NCBI RefSeq assembly: GCF_047663525.1
Contig: NC_092589.1
Coordinates: 104,344,001 to 104,408,000 of the forward strand
Direction: 5' to 3'
DNA: 64,000 bases
Source: Anas platyrhynchos
Lineage: Eukaryota > Chordata > Aves > Anseriformes > Anatidae
Position 1 is the first letter of the stretch, and every line of letters starts with the position of its first letter. A program made the position numbers and the translations under genes. The notes beneath the pieces were generated by a model. The model was not told where the DNA came from, did no database searches, and worked only from the letters and a program-made list of their open reading frames with translations. Shown here piece after piece: positions 12,089 through 23,395 of this stretch.

Positions 12089-15000
12089 ACCAATAATGAA
12101 GCAAATGAATACACACTTGCTTGATAGCTGAGTTGTGGTATGTTCCCTAGATATCAGAAGAGCTTTCTGTTACGTTACGCAGTTTCAGTTTTTCTACTGC
12201 CCAGCATCTGCTCTGTGCTTCCACCCGAATTTATGACACTACTTTTTTTTGTTAATGGCAAGGGAACATTCCTCTAAAAGGTATCCTTTCTTTTGGTGGC
12301 ATCCTAGCTGTTGACAAAGGCAATGTTCTTTGACAATTTAGGACTCCACACCTGCTGCCCTCAGGGTGGGAATACACTTCCTAGAAGAAATCACCACTGG
12401 GAGCAGTGGGATGGGCCCTGGATGGTGAATCCCCTTCCCTGCTGATCTAGGGAGCCCCCCCTGCTCCTGGCTCCTAGACCTCACAGTGCCCTGGCAGCAT
12501 CTTCTCTTGAAGTAACACACTGTTAATCTTGTACTGCTTGAAATGGTAAAAAAGTTCCAAAAATTAGATGTTTCTAGTGTCTTTCTTGACGAAAGGTCAT
12601 TTAATTTAAAATATTTCCTCATGATTACTTTCTTTCTCCAAGTCACTCCAATTTCATGAGTTAACAGTATATAACTTTAGTTTCTGACCTTGAAGTAAAT
12701 CTCATTCATCAGCAGCAATCCTATCTATCTCCCTCCAGTAAGCACAGAAAGTCCAGAAACAAATTGGTCTGACAATAATAGAAGAACTCGTATGCGTATC
12801 AAATATGGTCAGTCCTGCAGGAACTACTGCATATCTTTCAGTATACAAGGGGCAGAGCTGTTAAAGGAAAGCTAAAACATGTCACCTGTTTTTTACTTGC
12901 TCCCCAGGAGCCCTGGAGAGGAACCTGAACCCAGAGGATCAATCTGCTCTTCAATCCTCTCTGTGTGCACTTTTCTGCCTTGTGCTGTTCAGTCACAAAT
13001 TCTACTTTCACTTCATGTCCCTGCTTTATCAGCTCCTATACTGTCCCATGCAGAGACAGCAATTTCTGTTGATCACTGGATATTGTGGAGCAAAGTGTTG
13101 GAGACTGGTATGTTAGTTGACTGTGCCTTTGAGGGTAGGTTTTCTATGATAGACAACATCCTGAAATCATCCTTAGTTCAAGCAAGGACAAATATTCTTT
13201 TATCCAATCCAAAATAAGTAATACAGTTGCAGAGGTTTATAACATTAGGCTGGCAAAAAGGAAAGAAAACTTTAAAATAAAGTCCAAATAGTCTCACCAC
13301 TCTCTTTTTCCCCCCTCCTGTCTCATCTTATGTCTACCTGCCAAACAATCTCTAAACAACGTCAAATCCACATGTCCAGTGTCTCAGAGTTGGTGTACAA
13401 ACTCCATCCTAAATATATATTCATGAGAAAGAACTTGCATCTGAGGAGGAAGGCTGACATATAACCCTGCACTCCTTTTTGGAGGTTTGCTTGAAGTTTC
13501 ATTCAAATTCATTTCCCCTCCTCCATTCAGGAGGCGTTTCTGTGTCCTTTCCCTGGACTATTAACTGGCCTAACTTCTTCAAATGCAAATGTCCCTTCAA
13601 TAGGCCAGGTGCAGACTTCCCTTAAGCTTTACTGAGCTATCAGTAAATCATTAATCCACAGAGGAGTAAAACACCCCCACTTAACAAGACAAATATCAGT
13701 GTGAAGCTTTTCCTGGCTCCAAATTTCATATTTCTTAAAAATAAATATATACATTGACAATCACAGCTGATGCAAACATTTGGTCCTTTTGGGCTAGACA
13801 AGGGTAACAAGGACCGTGGTACAATTGATGGACCCCAGCTTCTCCCAGGGGGTTACTGTGAGCCTGATGTGACATGCCCACCAGGAGAGCAGCAGGAACA
13901 GAAAGCATCCCTATTACCAAATGTGAGAGGGGCAAGCATTTGAACACTATTCAGTGTTTGAGACCATTGGAATTTGTGGTGGCCACGACAAAGGGTCTGA
14001 ATAGATGCATTCTTCCACCAGCTTCTGCCATGTATTTATTAATCAGACATAGCAAAAAGGGGAACAATTAAACCACAAGAGACTCTAAACCTAAGAATGT
14101 CTTAAACCTCACCATCTCCAAGTCACCCCATAAAAAACTCCAGAGACAGCCAGATGCACTGCTAAATTGCCTGCTGCATCTGGGACATCCTGAGAACACA
14201 GCTTCTGCGGGAAGTTGAATGAGGGGCAGATGTGCTGAATATCAAAAAGAAAACTCCGTTCCATCCTACCCACAAAAAGCACCTCAGCCTGCATAGATCA
14301 CACTGTCCCACTCTTGTGATCAGTCATCTGAAACCAGATACTTCACAGAGCCATGCTGAATGCGGAACTGCAGACACTGATTCACTCTGTTTGGGGCTGC
14401 CCCCACATATAAAAACATTTTGGTTATTGATCTAAAGATTCGTGACTCACAGGCTCAATATAGCACTAAGTTTAAAAGACAGCTTTGTTCTTGGAAGTGA
14501 CACATAAGGTCTCCTTGGGGCAGCAAGCCCTCCTCTGTGGCACCTGCTCCTTCCAAAGAAACTCCACAAGGAGTTGAAGAGCTGCCCAAAAATGAAGTAA
14601 CTGAGGAAGTGGGCTGTGCAGCTCTCACTCCATCCATCCACCTTTTTCCAGCTTGCCAGGCTTGGATGAGGCATCGCCATCCATGTCGCAGTGCATCACA
14701 AGGGATTATCATCATGTCTCTTCTCATTTCAGAGTAGAGGGATCTGAGATCCCTGGGACTGTCAGGGATCATTCTCTATGTGAAGCTCTATTTAATCAAA
14801 CAGCTTTAGACCAAAAGACAATCTCAAGTCAGAATCTTTACATCTAAGATGTAACCTTGACCTAAGGAAGCACTTTCTGGGGCCACAGAAATATTTAGGG
14901 GCCAGACTTTGAGGCTCTCATAAAATTTGTATATGAAAGCTGTAGTAGCTGCAAGTAACTTCTTATGGCACTCAATCATTTACAGAATATGCAAGAGCAT

Positions 15001-15784
15001 ACTCTTCCAGTGTACTCTACAATACTTTCCTTGCCTGGGGAAATTCATTTTGGATGTCTGATGCCTCTTTGAATTAACTGGCACCAGTCTTGTAATCAAG
15101 CACTGTTGAGCCAACAGGAAGACAAGAACTTAACAGTATTTTGGTGTGGAATACATACAAAACCAGAAGAATTGGCCCAATATGTTACAAAAGACCACAA
15201 TACGTGTTCTCATTGATACAAAAATTAAGTATATAATCACACGATGAGCAAAGGACTTCGTATGATGGTATACAAATTTAAAACATACAACTCTATTTAA
15301 ATAAACTGCACACTGTGCTATATTCCAAAAAAAGATGAAGTTACAATAATTGTCACTTTTAGTTTTATATGATTTTACAAATAAAAATTTGAGAGTTGCC
15401 ATTAACTAGCACTGACAATGCGTGTACAGTACACACATTTGTCAATTTCATTAACCTTCCAAATTAGGTATTCACAAGGAGCTAATGGCAGCATAACACA
15501 TCATTACAATATTCAATGCAATTTCATGGATATTATGTATAGGGAGAAATTTTAGGCTCTCTTGTCCTTACAGCTGTTAGAAAATATTATACTTTGCAAA
15601 TATCCCATTAGGGATCGGCAAATGCTAAATAGCAGAATCTGAATAGCATGAATTATGTCCCCCTCTCCCGCCTCTCCTCGTCAGGAACAGGGTGCCTCTA
15701 TTTGTGTCATATTTGGCCACGAGTAAGGAATACAAATCATCTGCCTGGACTTTCCATCCTCCTCACCATTGCTAGCCTCCATAG
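12089..15784. other. Non-coding stretch
   Basis: There are many overlapping frames of 60-110 codons, notably near 12338, 12879 and 14455, on both strands. None shows a domain, codon periodicity or flanking splice signals that would set it apart from the others. No mobile element was recognised. Confidence 0.6.
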
Positions 15785-15930
15785 CTAGGATTAGGATCCA
15801 TGAGGTTTGGGCTTAATTTACCCATTAACTTTCTTTATGACCTTGGGCAAATATATTATTTCTTGCATCTACAACAATTCCCTGCTTCACAGGGCACAGT
15901 GTAGATAAAATCTATTATGGATCATGAGGG
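15785..15930 (+). repeat. MIR-like ancient SINE remnant
   Basis: The string ATGACCTTGGGCAAATATAT is followed about 40 bases later by CTGCTTCACAGGGCACAGTG and TAGATAAAAT. In MIR SINEs the corresponding order is TGTGACCTTGGGCAAGT, CTACCTCACAGGG and TGAGGATTAAAT, so the copy lies on the plus strand. The pyrimidine-rich CTCAGTTTCC segment between them is mostly eroded. MIR-type SINEs predate the split of mammals and reptiles, so old copies in a bird are expected. Confidence 0.6.
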
Positions 15931-18094
15931 AGTGAAATACCCATAGAAGGGTTACAGTCCTCCTCATAACTCATAGAAAAAAATAGGTTTTATTGCATGA
16001 GAAGAGGAGGTCTTCCAGCTGGGACTGTGTGGGAAGGCGCTGGGTACAAGAAGAAAAGTTGAATGTGGGCAGGTGTGGGAAGGAGAAGAGAACAACAGAT
16101 ATTTTGAATTATCTAAAGGAAGATTTATTTGGTGATGTGATGGGGGAAGATACTCAGAAGAGAAACAAATTGAAAGGATTTTAAGTAAAAGGAAGATTTT
16201 TAAGAAGTGAGTATATAGGAGAAAGTAATTTTGTGACACACAAAATGAGAGATGGGTCATAGCGCTGTACACATCAGAAAACAATGTGTTCTTACCAGAA
16301 GCAGAGAATATGAAAGAATAACATTGTCCTGCAAGGCCAGAGGAGGAGGAAAAGTTGGTGAATGACAGAAATCTGATTTTAGCTTTGACGTACTTCTAAG
16401 AGTTTTGTTTTCTGGACCACTTTGAATTCCTCAAACCAGTCATCTGTGAGTCAAGTGAGCAGAACTAGACCTCATGGAGACTGCTCTAGCATCAGCGGAG
16501 AATCCTTAATTACAAGATAACCAAAGAGTTTTTGACTCTTCTTTTAATTAGGAAAACTTTAAAAAATAAATAATGTATGTTAAATTCTCAGTCTTTTTCC
16601 TTCTGATCTGCAATAAAATATTCAAAAAATAAAAGCCATCAGTAGTAACATTACAGCAAACTAAACAAACAAACGCCCATGTGTGATCCATAAGAGCAAC
16701 AAATTCCCACACAAAGCATGCCCTACAGAAACAGTCAAAGTTACCTAAAGCAATTTTAATTGAGTTTTGCATTTCTGCTCAGTGGAGCTTTCCCCACAGG
16801 TCCCAAGCAGAGCTCAGTATTCACCTTGTTCACCTTGTCAAATAGGACTAGAAATAAATGCCCCTGTAGCTTACTGAAGCTTACTTACATTTTTTTTTTC
16901 AACTTTTTTTTGGTAGCTGGTGACAAGGCAAGCAGTGCTAGCAGCCTCCCTTACCCATTGTTTCTAACCCAGTTGGCTACATTGAATCTTGCAATATTTG
17001 AGGTTCTTTATTCATGGGAAATGCTTTGGATGGTCCAGCTTCGAAACAGCCAGCTCGTGTTAATTTGAATCACTTTGGTTTGCTTTTCTCACTGTTGCTC
17101 TCACTGCCAAGGGCTGTCAAAACACATTGTCCTGCTTTCAGAAAAGAGCCACATACTGTGTCATGGAGAGATACAAAACACAGCTGATAAAACTACACAG
17201 AAGAGTTCAGCTGTCTTCCTACTCTATGAATTTAAATAACAATCTCCTATACAAGAGCATGAAGAAGCAGTTTTTTCATTAATTTGTCATTTTCCCCTCC
17301 ATACAGAGCACCAGCTTCACTTTGCCACCTCATTTTGCATTTAGTTTTGTCTGTTTTCCATTTTGGAGATTTGATGTCATGTAGACTACTGGAAAAGTGA
17401 GCTTTTAACCATCTTCCTTTCAGAAGAGTTGAGTTATCCATCCAATCAGTTGTGGCAGTTTAAAGTTAGCTTTATAGGTAACCTTTTATTACCTTGTGCC
17501 TTTGTTTACTGTTATAACATAAGATGGAACATGGAACAAACTCTGCATCTCCAACAATAGGCATAAAAGAAAATGTAATATTACAGCCTGTTTAAATTTT
17601 GGTCAGTATAAAACTGTTTGATAACTAGGGCAGAGGAAAAAAAAAAAAAAAAAAAAGTAAAACAGAAACATTTTTTCTTATAGTTGCAGATTTACCACAG
17701 ACAGAAATAGAGTAATCTTTGACACAGGACAGAGGGAATATTTTTAATAAGGTGTTGTGCCAAATTGGCTTGTTATGCTTATACATAAAGTATCCTCGTG
17801 TCCTTTAAATTAAAAAAAAAAAAAAAAGTTCAAGCTGGACTGAAGTGCCAGCAAATGTTATAAACCAGTGGATAGTGGGTGGGTGGTGTGAAAACGTTTC
17901 ATAACTGCTAACAGCAACCCTGTTGTGAACCAAACAGCTGTGCGCAGAACACAGGTGTGCTCACACAACAAGGGCTATTCATGCCTTCCCACAGGGCGCT
18001 GGCCAGGTTTGCAGAGACACAGCTGACCACATAAAGCATCAGAGATGGAAAAGGCTGTGAGAGAAATGTCCACTAAAAGTGTAAACACCGGATG
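15931..18094. other. Non-coding stretch with two poly(A) runs
   Basis: Pure A runs lie at 17637-17657 (A21) and 17812-17827 (A16). Neither is preceded by a recognised retrotransposon body. No gene or RNA was recognised. Confidence 0.65.
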
Positions 18095-18136
18095 CCACAC
18101 AGGCGCATGCGCACACGCACAAACACACGTACGTGT
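18095..18136. promoter_or_regulatory. CpG-containing palindromic patch with NRF1-like core
   Basis: GCGCATGCGC at 18103-18112 is a perfect 10-bp palindrome. With the next A it matches the core of the NRF1 site, YGCGCAYGCGCR, except that the first position is G. ACACGTACGTGT at 18125-18136 is a perfect 12-bp palindrome. The patch is mostly alternating purine and pyrimidine, a Z-DNA-prone composition, and holds several CpGs in CpG-poor surroundings. No gene starts nearby, so a promoter role is only possible. Confidence 0.3.
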
Positions 18137-20945
18137 TTAGCACGTTCTGCTCACTACTGAAATGAAGCAGAGAATATAATGACTCAGGAAGTTAACAGGA
18201 ACATTATTTGCATGGAAAAATAGGTAAGCAAGTACTGGGATATGGCGTGCACACACACACAAAAAAAAAAATCTGTATTTTTATTGACCTTATCAGTCCA
18301 AAAGATCATTCAAATGATGTACCCAGGAATTTATGATTAAAGAAACTTTAGAAGAGGTTCCTAATAAAACTTATGGAAGGATTACAGATTCCCTTTTCCT
18401 GTGCAGAACCTCCAAGATAAAAAATTAATTTCTGGAAAGTAAAATTGTATGATTAAAAAATAAAATTGTTTACATTTCTTACGTTCTACATAAAATGTTT
18501 TGCACCATTTCTTCGACAAACATCAGAGCAATAAATGGTTGTTGGGGGGTGGGGGATTGGTTTTGTTTCTTTTCTTTTTTTTAAACAGGGTTACAACAAT
18601 ACTGTTTATAAAAAGCAATTCATATGAAAAAGAAGTGGTAATTAGAAATTCCCAAGTTCTAATTCTGACTATAGAAATCCTACTTTGGGCATTTAAACTG
18701 AACACATGAGAAAACATAATGGTTCAACTGCAAAAGGTAGAATTCCTTTGTGGAAAAAGCACAGGGCTATCTGCCCAAATAGGTCCTCTCTATCTATTGT
18801 ACATATTATGAAAAAGCTCGGGGGGGGGTTGATATATTTTTTTTTTAATATAGTCTCCAGATACAATATCCAGGTGGTATGCATCAGGAGTGAATGTTAA
18901 AATGTTTTCCAATTGCAGATATATAAAAGACACCTCTTATTAAAAAAAAAAACATGGTAATGGAAGTAAAACATAGCATAAACATGATGCTGACTAATAT
19001 CTCTGCATTTAAAATTCTCACTAGCCAGTCTGTGGTGAAATCTTACACAACACCAGTTTAGGCATAGCAAAGCCCTGCCTGGTTCCCATGAGTGCTGGTA
19101 CTCCTAGATTTAATTCTTCTTTCAAACCCACATACAAGCTATCGACACTGAGCAGGGTCCAGCTAATAAATCTAATGATCAAGTGACACTTTGCACCTGG
19201 AATATCCTTCAATTCTCTAAATACCTTTGGGCTCAAACAAAGTTATGAATCCTTGTTCCTCTCTCTTTCAAAGGCTTTTAAATATTGAATCACAAGTCCT
19301 GTTCCCAGCAGATGTAGGGCCTCAGCACTACAATTAGAAAAGCGCAGTGGTGAAGATATATTCAAGAAGCTGCTGCAGATGCGCACTTTTGGCCGCCAGC
19401 AGCAGCGACCTAGATGTGTATCTGGCCAACGTTCGGAGTGTGGCTGTTCCACTTCTATTAGCAGCAGCTAGTGGTCAGCCTCTCTGAACCACGCTTCACA
19501 AAATAGCATGCACAAGCCTCGCTGTTTACACGTTATGGCCACTATCTGGGGTAAACTGAACATCCTCTCTCACTGACTACAAAGCCCTACAGAAATGCTT
19601 TTATCACTGCTGTCGTTGCTTTCTTCTAAGATGGCCCCATCTGTCACAGGAAAAATAGGTCCCGAGATCAACCAAGATCAACAATTTGCATGTGTATTTT
19701 TGATGCTGCTTGACAATCTGATAAAATCCAGTGTTTATCACCATTAAAACACTTGCAACTGAAAAGTGGCCCGTGAGCCTTCGCACATCCACAGAGCACA
19801 AGCAGCTGTGCTCCAGCAGGATGTGCGTTTCTCATTACTCCCAGTTTTGTCCATGAACCTCATGAGGAAAAGCTATCTCAGAAAACCAGAGCATAATTCA
19901 ATTCTCTACCTCCATACAGCACCTGCCCTCTCTGCCAAGCTGGTGAAAAGTCCCTGGAGTGGCTGATCACCAAGTTTTTGTCTGAGATCTGCAATTTACT
20001 ACCTGTGATCTGAGAAATAGTGATCATACTCAACCAAAAGAGTTAGTTTGCCTTCCTCTCAATGTTAGTCCTTCAAGAGTCTACTGATACTGCAGGTATT
20101 AATTAATCACAGCTTATTTCTATAAAATATGCTGTAGTAATTTAAGCAGTACTCAGGCAAAAATAGTGTTAAGATTGGCTAGCAGCTTGTAATTATGAAC
20201 ATTTTCTTTGTCACAGCTTACTTAGAAGTGATTTACACTTGCCTCAAAATGTTGAGCAGACCTGAAGCGAATGCTCGCAAAATTCTCAAGATCCTTTTTG
20301 AGATTTCTCTGCAACCAACAAATTCAGCTTCTTACCAAAAGCAGCAGAATTTGATACCTTCCAACAGAATGACAACTATCTTCCTTGCAGCACACCATTT
20401 AGCCACTGATCTGTATTTAGAGTCAGCCAGGGAATTACGGGGTCATTGGATCTGTAATCTTTCAATAAGGACTGGCACCAAAACTTTTGGCTTATGTATG
20501 ATGTAAGTTGTTTCAGCTCCAGAATCCTTGAGAAAGATCTATAAAAAATAAGAAAATCTCAGGATCTGGCCCATGTATACAATTGTTATGAGTTTACACT
20601 AGCTACACTTGTGCAAAACTAGACTAGTTTCAGCCTAAGCAGATCTAACACCTTTAAAAAGAAACCTTAACATTGGCATTCATATCTTAAACCTTCCAAT
20701 CAGTCTTACAGAAACCCTATTTTTGTGCTTTTTCATGTGGAAATGAATGACTTGCTGTTCTTTTGTGTGATAATTTAGCTAAGCAACAATTATTACTTTG
20801 TGTCCTCAGCTGTGGAAAAGACAGAGTTGAGTTACTTCAGTTCATTTGCCTTTCTTTCTCTCTCTGGATTTATGAATTATATATTTTTTTTGTCTTTATA
20901 AGCAGAATAAAGTATACATTACTCTAGAAATTCATTTTCTAATCT
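18137..20945. other. Non-coding stretch with low-complexity patches
   Basis: A short CA/A run lies near 18250-18271, G-runs near 18542-18556, and a G9 followed by a T-rich run near 18820-18846. No gene, RNA or mobile element was recognised. Confidence 0.6.
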
Positions 20946-20966
20946 AAAAAAAAAAAAAAAAAAAAA
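20906..20966 (+). other. AATAAA signal followed by an A21 run
   Basis: AATAAA lies at 20906-20911 and a pure A21 run begins 34 bases later at 20946. The order recalls the 3' end of a processed transcript copied back into the genome. No recognisable coding sequence lies upstream, and both elements are common by chance in AT-rich DNA. Confidence 0.3.
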
Positions 20967-21099
20967 GATAAAACTTTGCATTCATATACATGTAGGATGG
21001 ATTTTTTTTTTCCAAATTTTTAATCCATTTTTCAAATTCAGGCCAAATTCTGCCCTTTAGCTTTCTTCCTTCTTAGAGGGATCTGTACATGGAGATTAA

Positions 21100-21140
21100 G
21101 AGAAAAAAAGAAAAAAAGAAAAATAAAAGAGAAAAAAAGA
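21100..21140 (+). repeat. A-rich (AAAAAAAG-like) low-complexity tract
   Basis: There is a run of A7-8 blocks separated by single G or T, all purine except one T. Confidence 0.85.
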
Positions 21141-21163
21141 TGGGATGGAAGTACTGCCATGGA

Positions 21164-21194
21164 AAGAAAAGACACAGTGTATGTGTCTTTTCTT
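21164..21194. repeat. Perfect 13-bp inverted repeat (hairpin)
   Basis: AAGAAAAGACACA, loop GTGTA, then TGTGTCTTTTCTT: the two arms are exact reverse complements. The stem stops at a mismatch just outside. It follows the A-rich tract at 21100-21140. Confidence 0.85.
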
Positions 21195-23357
21195 CTTATG
21201 AAAATCTTCCATCTTTGGTCATAACATCCTTTTATTCCAGAATTGTGATTTTATAGAGTCTTTAGAGAAAGCCTGTAGATAGATTAAAATATGGGTTAAT
21301 ATAAATGCTACAAAGTTGTCTTTATAATAATACATCCAGCAAGTCACACAGTACAGTGGTGGGCCCAGTAGCACAAACATAGCTAATGCCACTGCAAAAA
21401 TTCAAAGCCCAGTGAAGACTTCCATGTACAAACTACACTAATCACTTCTCAGAAGCAGATTACCTTCAAATGAGAAAATGCGAAGAAATAGCACCAACTG
21501 CAGCAAACAAAAACCCCACCAGTTATTTAAAGAAAATTGCACACAGCAATGCTGCCAAGATGCCACAGTGTCTCCGTCACAGTCGGAGGTGGATGGCTTC
21601 TGTAGGCTTGGGCAATTCACATTTCAGATTCTTTTCCCACTGCCCACATGTTCAATTTTACTCAACAGCAAGCCCTATTTGTCCCTTATTTACCTTCTAA
21701 AGCAAAGCCCACATTGGTGGGAATGAACACCGAGGTGACACTTAGAAAAAGCAACATCATTTGAACAGCTGTAGACAGTCTGTTATTTATCAGAAATTTT
21801 AACAAAGGCCAAAGGAAAAAAGCAGCAGTTCAGTAGAGAGCGAGTCCTGCCCTAGCACAGCTGTTACACAAGATGGGAAAATTTCAAAATGAGAAAGTAA
21901 ACACCACTCTATATTCTAGCGAAGAGGGAAGAGATTTTTCTTCCCAATCCTTGGAAATGGCAAACTTAACACTAATGAAATGCAAACATTCCCCTAACCC
22001 CCCAAATATAAAATAGAGCTGATCCAGTTGTGATTCTTTTCTTGTGGCATTACTTTGCCCACACTACCCACAGGGTGAAAAGCTGTGGATGCTGGAGCAG
22101 ACCCCCATCAGCAGTAAAATAGGATTGCCTTATTGATTGTCACGCACTGACAGTATTGCTGGGCAGAGGCAGAGTTCCCAGTCAGCCTCTGCCAAGCTCG
22201 CTTCTTGTTGTGCTGAGATTTGGGGAAATGCCCATGGGGGTAAATAAACTCTTCCTCCAGTAAACAGCCATAATAAAAACACTGCAGAGGGATGCTTTTG
22301 AGAGTCCTTTCAACAGGTTCTTGTTCAGGGCAAGAGCCAATGTTCCTTTGATAGCAGTATTCGGAATTTAAAACTGCTCCCCTTCTGCATCAGGGCGCAA
22401 ACCAATGACAGAGCCAGCATGAACCAGCCTGACTTGGCTCCTCTGTCATTCGGAGGTTCACATCCCTCAATGCTGTTCACTTGCTACTCAGGTGACAAAT
22501 GCACTGTAGGAAAAATAATCCCAACCCTCTAAGAGGGGTACTGAGAAGACTCCCACCCTGCAGCGTCAGGTGTGCAGAGCACAGCTTTGCACCAGGTAAT
22601 ATGTAGACCTGCAGTGTTTGACCTAGAGACACAAAAGTACTTTACAAGCCACCTGTGGAGCAGTGTGGTCCTCACAACACCCACCCATCTCTGAGGAGAG
22701 GTGAGGAATGAGTGCCCCACTGCTCACCCACATGGACTCAGGCCTGTAACTGATGCATGGGGCCTCTCCTGGGGATGAGCAGCGAATGGAGCAGGAAAGG
22801 CAGAAGCTCCCTGTCCATGGGTGCTCATCACAGGGTCCTCCCAGCACCTCCATCACCCTCACTCCCTGTAGCTGGTTCCTAAAAATCAGAATGGGCTGGT
22901 TTTCCCAAGGCAAAACATGCACCTGGGAAACCATTCAGAGTTATATATTCTGATCTACCTCTCAGGCTGCCAGAGGGTGTTAAGAAGTGGAAATAGTAGC
23001 AGCTGTTTCTAGCACAGATATTCGCTATCCTTACCCCTCACCTGGGGTAAAACCAGGTTTGGGGCATTGGCCTCCCCTACTCATCTTCCTTCAAGAAGAG
23101 GATATGGGACTCCCACTCTGCCTCAGTGCAGATCTCAGACCAGCAACAGCCTCCAGAGAAGGAGATGGCCGAGATTCCTGTCAGGCACTACCACAGCTAA
23201 GTGGTCTTCCAGCCAAGAGCAGTGCTGGCCACCACAGAGCACCCAGGGGTCCATACACCACTACTGGGATGGCACAGGTAAACTGGACATTGCTCAGTAC
23301 CTTACAAGCTAGTAGGAGATAATTTACAAGCAGGAAGGAATTTGTTGCTTCATTTAT
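21195..23357. other. Non-coding stretch
   Basis: The 22.5-23.3 kb part is less AT-rich than its surroundings and gives many overlapping frames of 60-111 codons on both strands, as expected for fewer chance stops. No domain was recognised. A hairpin is annotated at 22404-22450. Confidence 0.6.
22404..22450. repeat. 10-bp inverted repeat with 27-base loop
   Basis: AATGACAGAG at 22404-22413 is the exact reverse complement of CTCTGTCATT at 22441-22450. A further GCCA/TGGC pairing could follow with a short bulge. Confidence 0.7.
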
Positions 23358-23395
23358 GGTTGGACCAGATGATCTTGATGATTCTATGAATCTTA
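23358..23395 (+). mobile_element. CR1 3' end, short deleted copy
   Basis: GGTTGGACCAGATGATCTTG joins directly to ATGATTCTATGAATCTT. In CR1 an AGGTCCCTTCCAACC-like block sits between these parts, so this copy has an internal deletion of about 20 bases. Orientation is plus. No CR1 sequence was recognised upstream. Confidence 0.7.

Noticed and set aside
17990..18006. CTCF-like word CCCACAGGGCGCTGG
   Set aside because: It is about two G short of the core AGRKGGCGC and has no support from the context.
19386..19412. CTCF-like word TTGGCCGCCAGCAGCAGCG
   Set aside because: It lacks the GGGGGC part of the CTCF core and matches only the weaker left half.
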